A stretch of DNA of 12,197 nt, taken from Rhodoferax sp. (lineage in GTDB: Bacteria > Pseudomonadota > Gammaproteobacteria > Burkholderiales > Burkholderiaceae_C). Under the pieces are notes generated by a model. The model was not told the origin of the DNA, searched no databases, and was given only the letters and a program-made list of their open reading frames with translations. The stretch lies in contig JAUXQA010000511.1 of the NCBI GenBank assembly GCA_030683195.1, forward strand, positions 1 through 12,197, written 5' to 3'. Shown here piece by piece: positions 6,686-12,197 of this stretch; position 1 is the stretch's first letter, and each line of letters begins with the position of its first letter. Both the position numbers and the translations under genes were made by a program.

Positions 6686-7930
6686 TTACCGGGGAATCAG
6701 ACGCAGGAGTGGCGCGGTTTTGAGGTTGATCTTGACCGCACTGGCGATCAGGCTCGATTCAATCGTTGTGTCTTTGCTGGCGGTGCTGCAACGCCGGGGC
6801 CCGGTGATCGGCTGGTTGTTACGGTTCATCACGCTGGCCACCAGGGGCTCTGCGGGCTTGAGGCCTCGGCAGATCACCACTGCGATTTCGCCATTGGTCA
6901 GTTTCACATAGGTCCCCGGCGGGTACACACCCAGCGTGCGCACCAGGGCCGAGCCCACCTCGTCATGCGCAGCAACACCCGCCTGCACCACCACACTCAG
7001 CGCCGAGTCTCGCGCCGTGCGACTGATCCGGGAGCCCCGAGGGCTCATGGCGGCGGTGTAGCGATCCACCGTTTGCAGGATCTTGGCCATGCGCTGCACC
7101 GGTGTCCAGTCAGCCAGGGCTGGCGGCCCCGACAAAGGGGCATGGTGCAAGGACACCACTTCAAGCCACCTCGAATCCGTCACACAGGCTTCTTCAAGGC
7201 ATTGCACGCCTTTGGCCGCATGGTTATTGATCTCCCTTCGCTGCACGGCGGAGGGGTTGGCGTTTTGAATGGCCAGCGCGTCTTGCAGGCGCATCATGGC
7301 AACGTTCATGGTCAGCGCAGCGCACACCAGACTGCAGCGTTCTTGTTCGGACAACCGAAACAAGGGGGCCAGCAAATGCACCAGGGCTGCACACAACAGG
7401 GAATGCATGACGCTGTAACTGCTGAAGTCAGAGACGGCCCGGTTGAACAACAAAAATTGAGACCCCGACTGGTCTTCCTTCAGGAGGCTTTGAATGTGGA
7501 GATCCAGGCTTTGTATGCGGTGCTCAAAATTTTCTGTGGTTTTGACGCTGGCCAGCAGTCCGCCGAGCTTCGACTCCATCGTGCCCCAACGCTCGTCAAG
7601 GCTGCCCGTCAGCTTCTCTTCAAGCCGGCGGCCCGTGAGCTTGTCACGGTCAAGCTCGGGCGAGTCAAGCCGCAGGTGTTTGGAAAAATCCTTGATCGGA
7701 GCGCCCAGTTTGTTGAGCGTCGAGAGGCCCGAGTGCAAGGCCCGAAGCCCCTCTTCGGATTCGTCAATTTGAACAAATATTCTTTTCCGGTCCAGAATGC
7801 CTTGCAGTTGCCGCAGGCTGTCGATGCGATTGCCTTTGCCCAGCAAAACAGCGCCAACCTCGTCACGCAACGTGAAGTTCAGGGTCATGCCGATTCTCAG
7901 GCGGGCCTTGGGCAGCTCAATCAAATCCAT
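6686..7930 (-). CDS. HD-GYP-like protein with degenerate catalytic motifs
   Basis: A soluble 414-residue protein. Residues about 1-60 resemble the N-terminal domain common in HD-GYP cyclic-di-GMP phosphodiesterases (PKARLRIGMTL, then GKGNRIDSLRQL and VQID). A helical linker (about 60-165) precedes an HD-GYP-like domain (about 170-345). It keeps one expected histidine (His176 in VMHSLL), a later one (His237 in NNHAAKG), the His-His pair (262-263 in SLHHAP) and the Asp of TVDRYTAAMS (Asp289). The LLHDIGK segment with the HD pair is replaced by LTMNVAM (about 206-212), and the DGSGYP loop by LSGPP. Metal-dependent phosphodiesterase activity is therefore unlikely; binding or regulation is more plausible. 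The ATG at 7930 is used; a GTG at 7942 would add four residues. Neither has a good ribosome site. The gene ends in its own terminator and is divergent from the GST gene. Confidence 0.82.
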   Translation of the reverse strand: MDLIELPKARLRIGMTLNFTLRDEVGAVLLGKGNRIDSLRQLQGILDRKRIFVQIDESEEGLRALHSGLSTLNKLGAPIKDFSKHLRLDSPELDRDKLTGRRLEEKLTGSLDERWGTMESKLGGLLASVKTTENFEHRIQSLDLHIQSLLKEDQSGSQFLLFNRAVSDFSSYSVMHSLLCAALVHLLAPLFRLSEQERCSLVCAALTMNVAMMRLQDALAIQNANPSAVQRREINNHAAKGVQCLEEACVTDSRWLEVVSLHHAPLSGPPALADWTPVQRMAKILQTVDRYTAAMSPRGSRISRTARDSALSVVVQAGVAAHDEVGSALVRTLGVYPPGTYVKLTNGEIAVVICRGLKPAEPLVASVMNRNNQPITGPRRCSTASKDTTIESSLIASAVKINLKTAPLLRLIPR

Positions 7931-7942
7931 GGCGATACGCAC

Positions 7943-8107
7943 CCGGGCGGTGATGCGGTGGGGAAGATGACTGGGGAGTGAATCAAGAATACCTTTGGTT
8001 GGGCCGAGATGCCCTTGGTTTCAGGAATTATGCACCTGTCAAAACAGCACTGTATGTGCCCCTCAACGACAAAACACGGTGATAGCATGGCCAGTTTGGA
8101 GGCCCTC
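7943..8107. promoter_or_regulatory. Divergent intergenic region between the HD-GYP-like gene and the GST gene
   Basis: This 165-bp spacer must hold both divergent promoters. On the minus strand a sigma-54-like element GGCAC-N5-GTGC lies at plus 8047-8060; the -24 GG and -12 GC have the right spacing but other consensus bases differ. TTGACA (minus, plus 8037-8042) is a perfect -35 hexamer, but the nearest -10-like CATAAT (8027-8032) is only 4 nt away, so the two cannot work together. CTGT-4 nt-ACAG lies at about 8037-8048. For the GST direction only the ribosome site (GGAGG, 8098-8102) is clear. No promoter is assigned with confidence. Confidence 0.35.
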
Positions 8108-8794
8108 ATGCTCACTCTTTATATTGGCAACAAGAATTACTCTTCCTGGTCCATGCGCCCCTGGGTGCTGCTCACACAGGCGGGCATTGAGTTCAAGGAG
8201 GTCATGGTGCGCTTTGACTCCTTTGAGCCCGGCTCCGCCTTCAAGTCAGTGGTTGACACCCTCACGCCCACCGGCAAGGTGCCTGTGCTGGTGGACGGCG
8301 ATCTGGTGGTGTGGGACACACTGGCCATAGCCGAATATGTGGCCGAGCAGTTTCCCGACAAGCACCTGTGGCCAGTGAACAAGGCCGCCCGGGCCCGCGC
8401 CCGCAGTGTGTGCGCCGAGATGCATGCGGGCTTTACCGGCCTGCGTGGCAACTGCCCGATGAACATCGAGGCCTCTTTGACGGACACCGGCGCCCTGATC
8501 TGGCGCGACAAGCCTGCGGTGCGCGCTGATGTGGCGCGGCTGGTGGCCATGTGGCAGGGCTTGCTGGGCGGGCATGGCGGGCCAATGCTCTTTGGGGAAT
8601 TCTCGGTGGCGGACGCCTACTTTGCCCCGGTTTGCATGCGCCTCAAGACCTACGGCCTGCCGGTGCCACCGGACGTGGCCGCCTACGTGGCGCGGGTATG
8701 CGAACTGCCCGGTGTCCAGGCCTGGGTGCAAGGCGCGCTGGCAGAGAAGGACTTTCTGGATTTTGAGGAACCTTACCGGCTCGCAGCCGATTGA
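8108..8794 (+). CDS. Glutathione S-transferase family protein
   Basis: A cytoplasmic 228-residue protein with the two-domain GST fold. The N-terminal thioredoxin-like domain (about 1-83) begins LTLYIGNKNYSSWSMRPW; a serine in NYSSWS (12 or 13) is the likely residue activating glutathione, as in serine-type bacterial GSTs. TGKVPVL (55-61) carries the cis-proline, and WDTLAIAEY (69-77) is the glutathione gamma-glutamyl contact region. The all-helical C-terminal domain includes FSVADAYFAP (165-174), the usual N-capping/hydrophobic staple region. The substrate is unknown; detoxification or thiol chemistry is the family role. The ATG at 8108 is chosen for GGAGG 5 nt upstream and because the fold starts there; in-frame ATGs at 8009 and 8087 would add an unlike leader. 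The gene ends 25 bp before cca on the same strand and may be cotranscribed with it. Confidence 0.93.
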   Translation: MLTLYIGNKNYSSWSMRPWVLLTQAGIEFKEVMVRFDSFEPGSAFKSVVDTLTPTGKVPVLVDGDLVVWDTLAIAEYVAEQFPDKHLWPVNKAARARARSVCAEMHAGFTGLRGNCPMNIEASLTDTGALIWRDKPAVRADVARLVAMWQGLLGGHGGPMLFGEFSVADAYFAPVCMRLKTYGLPVPPDVAAYVARVCELPGVQAWVQGALAEKDFLDFEEPYRLAAD

Positions 8795-8819
8795 GTTTTC
8801 TGAAACGTAAACTGCGCCC

Positions 8820-10130
8820 ATGAAAACTTATCTGGTGGGTGGCGCCGTTCGGGACGCCTTGTTGGGCTTGCCGGTCAAGGACCGGGACTGGGTGGTGGTG
8901 GGCGGCACGCCGCAGGCCTTGATCGACCAGGGCTACTTGCCGGTGGGCAAAGACTTTCCGGTATTTTTGCATCCCCGCACCAAGGAAGAATATGCACTGG
9001 CCCGCACCGAGCGCAAAACCGCCCCCGGCTACCACGGCTTTGCGGTGCATGCCGCACCCGATGTGACCCTCGAAGAAGACCTGGCCCGGCGTGACCTGAC
9101 CATTAATTCCATAGCACTCCAGGCAGATAAAACGCAGGCTAGAGGCCAATATGATCATAAATTACTGAATTCTCCCGAATTGTGGCCCTCCTCGGGTCAT
9201 TTGGTCGACCCTTTTGGTGGCCAGGCGGACCTGGCAGCCAAGGTGTTTCGGCACGTGACCACGGCGTTTCGGGAAGATCCGGTGCGCATCCTGCGGGTGG
9301 CGCGGCTCGCGGCACGCTTTGCCGACTTCACGGTAGCACCCGAGACCCTGCTGCTCATGCAAGACATGGTGAGCCAGGGCGAGGCCGACCATCTGGTGGC
9401 CGAGCGCGTGTGGCAGGAGTTGGCCAAAGGGCTGATGGAGGCCACGCCGTCGCGCATGTTCGAGGTGCTGCGCGACTGCAATGCGCTGGCAAGGCTGCTG
9501 CCCGAGGTCAACGCCCTGTGGGGCGTACCCCAACGCGCTGAGTACCACCCCGAGATCGACACCGGCGTGCACCTGATGATGGTGCTGGACATGAGCGCAC
9601 GCTTGCAGGCCAGCCTGCCGGTGCGGGTGGCCTGCCTGTTTCATGACCTGGGCAAGGCCACGACGCCTGAGCACCTGCTGCCGCGCCACCTGGGCCACGA
9701 GGAACGCAGTGCGCGCCTGCTCAAAAAAGTATGTGAGCGCCTGCGCATACCCACCGACTGCCGTGAGCTGGCCGATGTGGTGGCCCGCGAACATGGCAAC
9801 ATCCACCGCAGCGCGGACCTGAGCCCGGCCGCCACGGTGCGGCTGCTGGAGCGCTGTGATGCCTTTCGCAAGCCACAGCGCTTCGGGGAAATTTTGCTGG
9901 CCTGCGAGTGCGACGCGCGTGGGCGCCTGGGCTTGTTTGAGTCACCCTACCCTCAGCGCCCGCGACTCCTGGCCGCGCTGGCAGCAGCCCAGGCTGTTGC
10001 TACAAATTTAATCGCTGAGAAAGCAATAAATTCAGGGGCCAGCGGCAAGAACATCGGTGAATTAATTCACGTGGCGCGAGTACAAGCGGTGCGAGAAAGA
10101 TTGACCTGGGTCGATCCGTTGGTAAACTGA
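8820..10130 (+). CDS. cca: CCA-adding tRNA nucleotidyltransferase with HD domain
   Basis: This enzyme builds or repairs the 3' CCA end of tRNAs from CTP and ATP. It is of class II with a C-terminal HD domain, the E. coli type that can also have phosphatase and cyclic-phosphodiesterase activity. The protein has 436 residues; E. coli Cca has just over 410. Visible motifs are GGAVRD (7-12), catalytic Asp21 and Asp23 in KDRDWV, RRDLTIN (90-96), REDPVRILRVARLAARF (151-167) and the HD motif FHDLGK (His275-Asp276). Two AT-rich patches depart from the family: about 22 extra residues between TIN and VDPFGG (within 97-128), and an unusual stretch near 394-411. Both stay in frame and all core motifs remain, so the enzyme is probably active; cca is the only CCA-adding gene visible here. 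The ATG at 8820 matches the family start (MKTYLVGGAV) but has no clear ribosome site. Confidence 0.96.
   Translation: MKTYLVGGAVRDALLGLPVKDRDWVVVGGTPQALIDQGYLPVGKDFPVFLHPRTKEEYALARTERKTAPGYHGFAVHAAPDVTLEEDLARRDLTINSIALQADKTQARGQYDHKLLNSPELWPSSGHLVDPFGGQADLAAKVFRHVTTAFREDPVRILRVARLAARFADFTVAPETLLLMQDMVSQGEADHLVAERVWQELAKGLMEATPSRMFEVLRDCNALARLLPEVNALWGVPQRAEYHPEIDTGVHLMMVLDMSARLQASLPVRVACLFHDLGKATTPEHLLPRHLGHEERSARLLKKVCERLRIPTDCRELADVVAREHGNIHRSADLSPAATVRLLERCDAFRKPQRFGEILLACECDARGRLGLFESPYPQRPRLLAALAAAQAVATNLIAEKAINSGASGKNIGELIHVARVQAVRERLTWVDPLVN
9105..9172. repeat. AT-rich short repeat-like insertion inside cca (first)
   Basis: A segment of about 66 bp, much richer in A and T than the rest of cca, that encodes residues absent from E. 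coli Cca. It contains GGCTAGAGGCCAATATGATC (9137-9156) followed by ATAAATT, and begins and ends near AATTC (9105-9109, 9168-9172). TAGAGGCC followed by an AT-rich tail matches my memory of a small interspersed repeat common in Comamonadaceae genomes. That identity is recalled, not computed. Boundaries are approximate. Confidence 0.5.
9994..10046. repeat. AT-rich short repeat-like patch inside cca (second)
   Basis: A second AT-rich block in the 3' part of cca. It carries the nested inverted repeats TTGCT (9997-10001) / AGCAA (10022-10026) and AATTTA (10005-10010) / TAAATT (10027-10032), followed by GGGGCCAGCGGC. The composition and the GGCCAGCGGC end resemble the family suspected at 9105-9172. 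It encodes about residues 394-410 of Cca, where E. coli Cca reads differently and is slightly shorter. Membership in a repeat family is inferred. Confidence 0.4.
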
Positions 10131-10141
10131 TTTTTTGAGCA

Positions 10142-10157
10142 CCCCGACTATTCGGGG
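10142..10157 (+). other. GC-rich hairpin in the leader of the PAS-GGDEF-EAL gene
   Basis: CCCCGA-CTAT-TCGGGG is a perfect 6-bp stem with a 4-nt loop, 11 nt after the cca stop. A run of six T (10131-10136) lies before the stem, not after it, so on neither strand does it have the form of an intrinsic terminator. The 3' arm contains the only G-rich stretch in front of the possible TTG start at 10164 and could hide a weak ribosome site. Function unknown. Confidence 0.3.
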
Positions 10158-10187
10158 CACCACTTGTGTCCTACCGCTTCCAACAAC

Positions 10188-12197
10188 GTGCGCCAAGAAT
10201 CGTCCCCCGCCTCTGAGACTCCCGCGCAGCCCGCTCTGGCAGGGGAAAATGCGCACGCTCAAAGCCTGGCCGAGGATCCGTGGCGACTGGCGCTTGAAAA
10301 CGCCGGTGACGGCGCCTGGGACTGGAACGTGGCAACAGGTGAGCAAATTCACTCCCGTCGCTGGAAAGAAATGCTGGGCTACCAAGATGAAGACATCGGC
10401 CCGGGCTACCCCGAGTTTGAGAGCCGGGTGCACCCCGACGACCTGCCCGCCGTGCAGGCTGCCGCCCAGGCCTACCTTGAAGACCGCACGCCAGGCTACA
10501 TCTGCGAGATGCGCATGCGTTGCAAGGACGGCAGCTGGAAATGGATTGCCACCCGGGGCCTGATTGTCAACCGGGACGCGTCCGGGCGACCCCTGCGGAT
10601 GATCGGCACCCACTCCGACATCACCGAGCGCAAGCACACGCAAGCCCGTTTGCAGGATTTGAGCGTTCAGTTGCCCGAGACCGCGCATTTGCTTCAAACC
10701 ACCCTGGCTAGTATCAGCCAGGGCATCTTCATGACCAATGCCGAGGGCCGGGTCATCACCTTCAACCCGCGTGTGTGTGAGTTGCTGGACCTGCCCGAGA
10801 GCCTGATGGCGACCCGCCCCACCTTGGCGGAAATCACCCAGTACCAACTGGCCCGCGGTGACTTCGGGCACCAGGCTTCAGAGGTGGAGAAATCGGTACG
10901 GAACCACATTACCAGCGTTATCACAGGGGAAAATGTCCCTCTGCCACCCCGGTATGTGCGCCAAACAGAGAGCGGCCGTTTCCTCGAAGTCATGTCACAA
11001 GCCCTGCCCACTGGCGGCATGGTGCGTACCTTCACCGATGTCACCGACTATGTAGAGGCACAAGCCGCGCTGCGTGAGAGCGAAAGCCGCTGGAAATTAG
11101 CGCTGGAGAGTTCCGGCGACGGGGTGTGGGACTGGCACATCCAGACCGGGAAAGAGTTTTTCTCCAAACAACTGCTGAAGATGTATGGGTTTGAGGAACA
11201 CGAAATTCTGGAGCGCGCGGACGAACTCGACCAACGCACCCACCCCGACGACCGCGCCCGGCTTGAAAAAGACCGCCGGGCCCACTTTGACGGACTCACA
11301 CCCACCTACATCAACGAGCACCGCATTCTGTGCAAGGACGGCAGCTGGAAATGGGTGCTGACCCGGGGCGCAGTCATCAGCCGCGATGCCCAGGGCCAGC
11401 CGCTGCGCATGATCGGCACCCACACCGACATCACCGAGCGCAAGGTGTCCGAAGCCCTGATCTGGCAGCAGGCCCACTTTGATGCGTTGACCGGCCTGCC
11501 CAACCGCAACATGTTGCGCGACCGCTTGACGCAAGAAATAAAGAAGTGCCGGCGCGACGAATCGCAACTGGCCTGCCTGTTCATTGACCTTGACCACTTC
11601 AAGGAGGTCAACGACACACTCGGGCACGACCGTGGCGACGAGTTGCTGGTGCAGGCTGCACGGCGCATCCGGGACTGCCTGCGCGCGATTGATACCGTGG
11701 CGCGCATGGGCGGGGACGAGTTCACGGTCATCCTGCCGGAGGTGCCCGATCCACGCGGTCTGGAGCCTGTTTTGATCAAAATCCTGGGCGCGCTCGCAGC
11801 GGCCTTCAAGTTGGGCGATGAGAGGGTCTTTGTGTCGGCCAGCATCGGCGTGACCATTTACCCGCTGGATGCCAGCGACATCGAAGACCTGCTGAAAAAC
11901 GCCGATCAGGCGCTCTATGTGGCCAAGGGTGCAGGGCGCAATCGCTACAGTTTCTTTACCCCGGCGCTGCAAGAGGCGGCCCAGTCGCGCGCCCGTCTGA
12001 CCCATGACCTGCGCGATGCGCTGGCGGCGGGGCAGTTCAGGGTGGTGTACCAGCCGATTGTCGAGCTGGCCACGGGTACCACGCGCAAGGCAGAGGTACT
12101 GATCCGCTGGGACCACCCCACGCGCGGCCCGGTGAGTCCGGCGGAGTTCATCCCGATTGCGGAGGCCAGCGGCTTGATCTCCGAGATAGGCGAGTGG
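10188..12197 (+). CDS. PAS-PAS-PAS-GGDEF-EAL cyclic-di-GMP signalling protein, 3' end beyond the window
   Basis: An open frame runs from just after the cca stop to the right edge (670 codons from 10188, no stop). Domains: PAS1 (about 32-149, ends MIGTHSDITERK), a shorter unlike PAS2 (about 162-286, TLASISQGIFMTNAEG, ends FTDVTDYVEAQ), PAS3 (302-419, very like PAS1), GGDEF (about 425-590) and the start of EAL. The cyclase domain has GGDEF at 508-512 and an RxxD site (RAID) five residues before it, so synthesis and feedback control look intact. The EAL signature reads EVL (636-638, in AEVLIRW), a known variant; most EAL metal ligands lie beyond the edge. No membrane segment is seen, so it is probably cytoplasmic. 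No ATG starts this frame: GTG 10188 lacks a ribosome site, and TTG 10164 has GGGG 6 nt upstream. It may be read through from cca, 57 bp away. Confidence 0.88.
   Translation, partial: MRQESSPASETPAQPALAGENAHAQSLAEDPWRLALENAGDGAWDWNVATGEQIHSRRWKEMLGYQDEDIGPGYPEFESRVHPDDLPAVQAAAQAYLEDRTPGYICEMRMRCKDGSWKWIATRGLIVNRDASGRPLRMIGTHSDITERKHTQARLQDLSVQLPETAHLLQTTLASISQGIFMTNAEGRVITFNPRVCELLDLPESLMATRPTLAEITQYQLARGDFGHQASEVEKSVRNHITSVITGENVPLPPRYVRQTESGRFLEVMSQALPTGGMVRTFTDVTDYVEAQAALRESESRWKLALESSGDGVWDWHIQTGKEFFSKQLLKMYGFEEHEILERADELDQRTHPDDRARLEKDRRAHFDGLTPTYINEHRILCKDGSWKWVLTRGAVISRDAQGQPLRMIGTHTDITERKVSEALIWQQAHFDALTGLPNRNMLRDRLTQEIKKCRRDESQLACLFIDLDHFKEVNDTLGHDRGDELLVQAARRIRDCLRAIDTVARMGGDEFTVILPEVPDPRGLEPVLIKILGALAAAFKLGDERVFVSASIGVTIYPLDASDIEDLLKNADQALYVAKGAGRNRYSFFTPALQEAAQSRARLTHDLRDALAAGQFRVVYQPIVELATGTTRKAEVLIRWDHPTRGPVSPAEFIPIAEASGLISEIGEW
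10281..10634 (+). repeat. First copy of an intragenic PAS module repeat
   Basis: A 354-bp unit encoding WRLALENAGDGAWDWNVATG through ITERK. It is the same length as the copy at 11091-11444. Its last 114 bp (10521-10634) match that copy at about 90 positions by hand count, and its final 42 bp at 40. Confidence 0.8.
11091..11444 (+). repeat. Second copy of the intragenic PAS module repeat
   Basis: A 354-bp unit encoding WKLALESSGDGVWDWHIQTG through ITERK, lying directly before the GGDEF linker. A different PAS domain sits between the two copies. The 3' part (11331-11444) is most conserved, including a 20-bp identical run at its end. Confidence 0.8.

Noticed and set aside
6641..7981. A 446-codon plus-strand open frame opposite the HD-GYP-like gene, longer than that gene
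   Set aside because: Its product is rich in His, Gln, Arg and Gly with no recognisable domain, as expected of an antisense shadow in GC-rich DNA. The minus-strand protein has clear HD-GYP-like features and is followed by a matching terminator.
8027..8042. TTGACA with CATAAT on the minus strand as a sigma-70 promoter for the HD-GYP-like gene
   Set aside because: Only 4 nt separate the two hexamers, far less than the 16-18 required, and no acceptable partner was found at the right distance for either.
10131..10157. T-run plus hairpin after cca as an intrinsic terminator
   Set aside because: On the plus strand the T-run precedes the stem, and on the minus strand the stem is followed by A. Neither has the stem-then-T order of a terminator.
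10135..10563. A 142-codon plus-strand open frame starting at TTG just after cca
   Set aside because: It is in a different frame from the PAS-GGDEF-EAL protein that covers the same bases, and has Pro/Arg/Thr-rich shadow composition.
11097..12116. A 339-codon minus-strand open frame opposite the GGDEF region
   Set aside because: The plus strand encodes an unmistakable PAS-GGDEF-EAL protein here; the minus frame is its antisense shadow.

Overview
The window looks like chromosomal DNA of a GC-rich betaproteobacterium, probably of the Comamonadaceae (Rhodoferax/Polaromonas/Acidovorax type). This rests on base composition, on the protein families and on the remembered order fau - slt - GST - cca; no database search was possible. 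No rRNA, tRNA, CRISPR array, insertion sequence, phage gene or plasmid function was seen. Coding density is very high and no stretch over 300 bases lacks a gene.

Layout. At the left edge is the start of an unidentified minus-strand gene, divergent from a GcvA-like LysR regulator (197-1159). The regulator converges on 5-formyltetrahydrofolate cyclo-ligase (fau, minus, 1173-1772). The likely start of fau lies only 9 bp from the start of the divergent soluble lytic transglycosylase slt (1782-3788). Then come three minus-strand signalling genes. A gene for a degenerate HD-GYP protein (7930-6686) ends at a clear intrinsic terminator. A new promoter next to it appears to drive a two-gene operon: a periplasmic-binding-protein-like sensor with one C-terminal membrane anchor (6529-5642), and a MASE1-PAS-GGDEF diguanylate cyclase (5645-3801). 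These two overlap by ATGA. On the plus strand follow a glutathione S-transferase (8108-8794) and the CCA-adding enzyme cca (8820-10130). The window closes inside a large PAS-PAS-PAS-GGDEF-EAL protein (from about 10188 to beyond the right edge).

How the genes fit together. Housekeeping genes (folate salvage, peptidoglycan turnover, tRNA maturation) alternate with cyclic-di-GMP signalling. Two GGDEF proteins keep both the GG[D/E]EF active site and the RxxD inhibitory site. One of them continues into an EAL domain with an EVL variant. The HD-GYP-like protein has lost the HD pair and the GYP loop, so it is probably a non-catalytic sensor or binding protein.

Most worth a second look: (i) two AT-rich patches inside cca that encode extra or atypical residues in frame and look like short Comamonadaceae-type repeats; (ii) the binding-protein/anchor gene translationally coupled to a separate membrane cyclase, like a periplasmic-sensor cyclase split in two; (iii) the degenerate HD-GYP. 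No clearly unprecedented multi-gene system was found.
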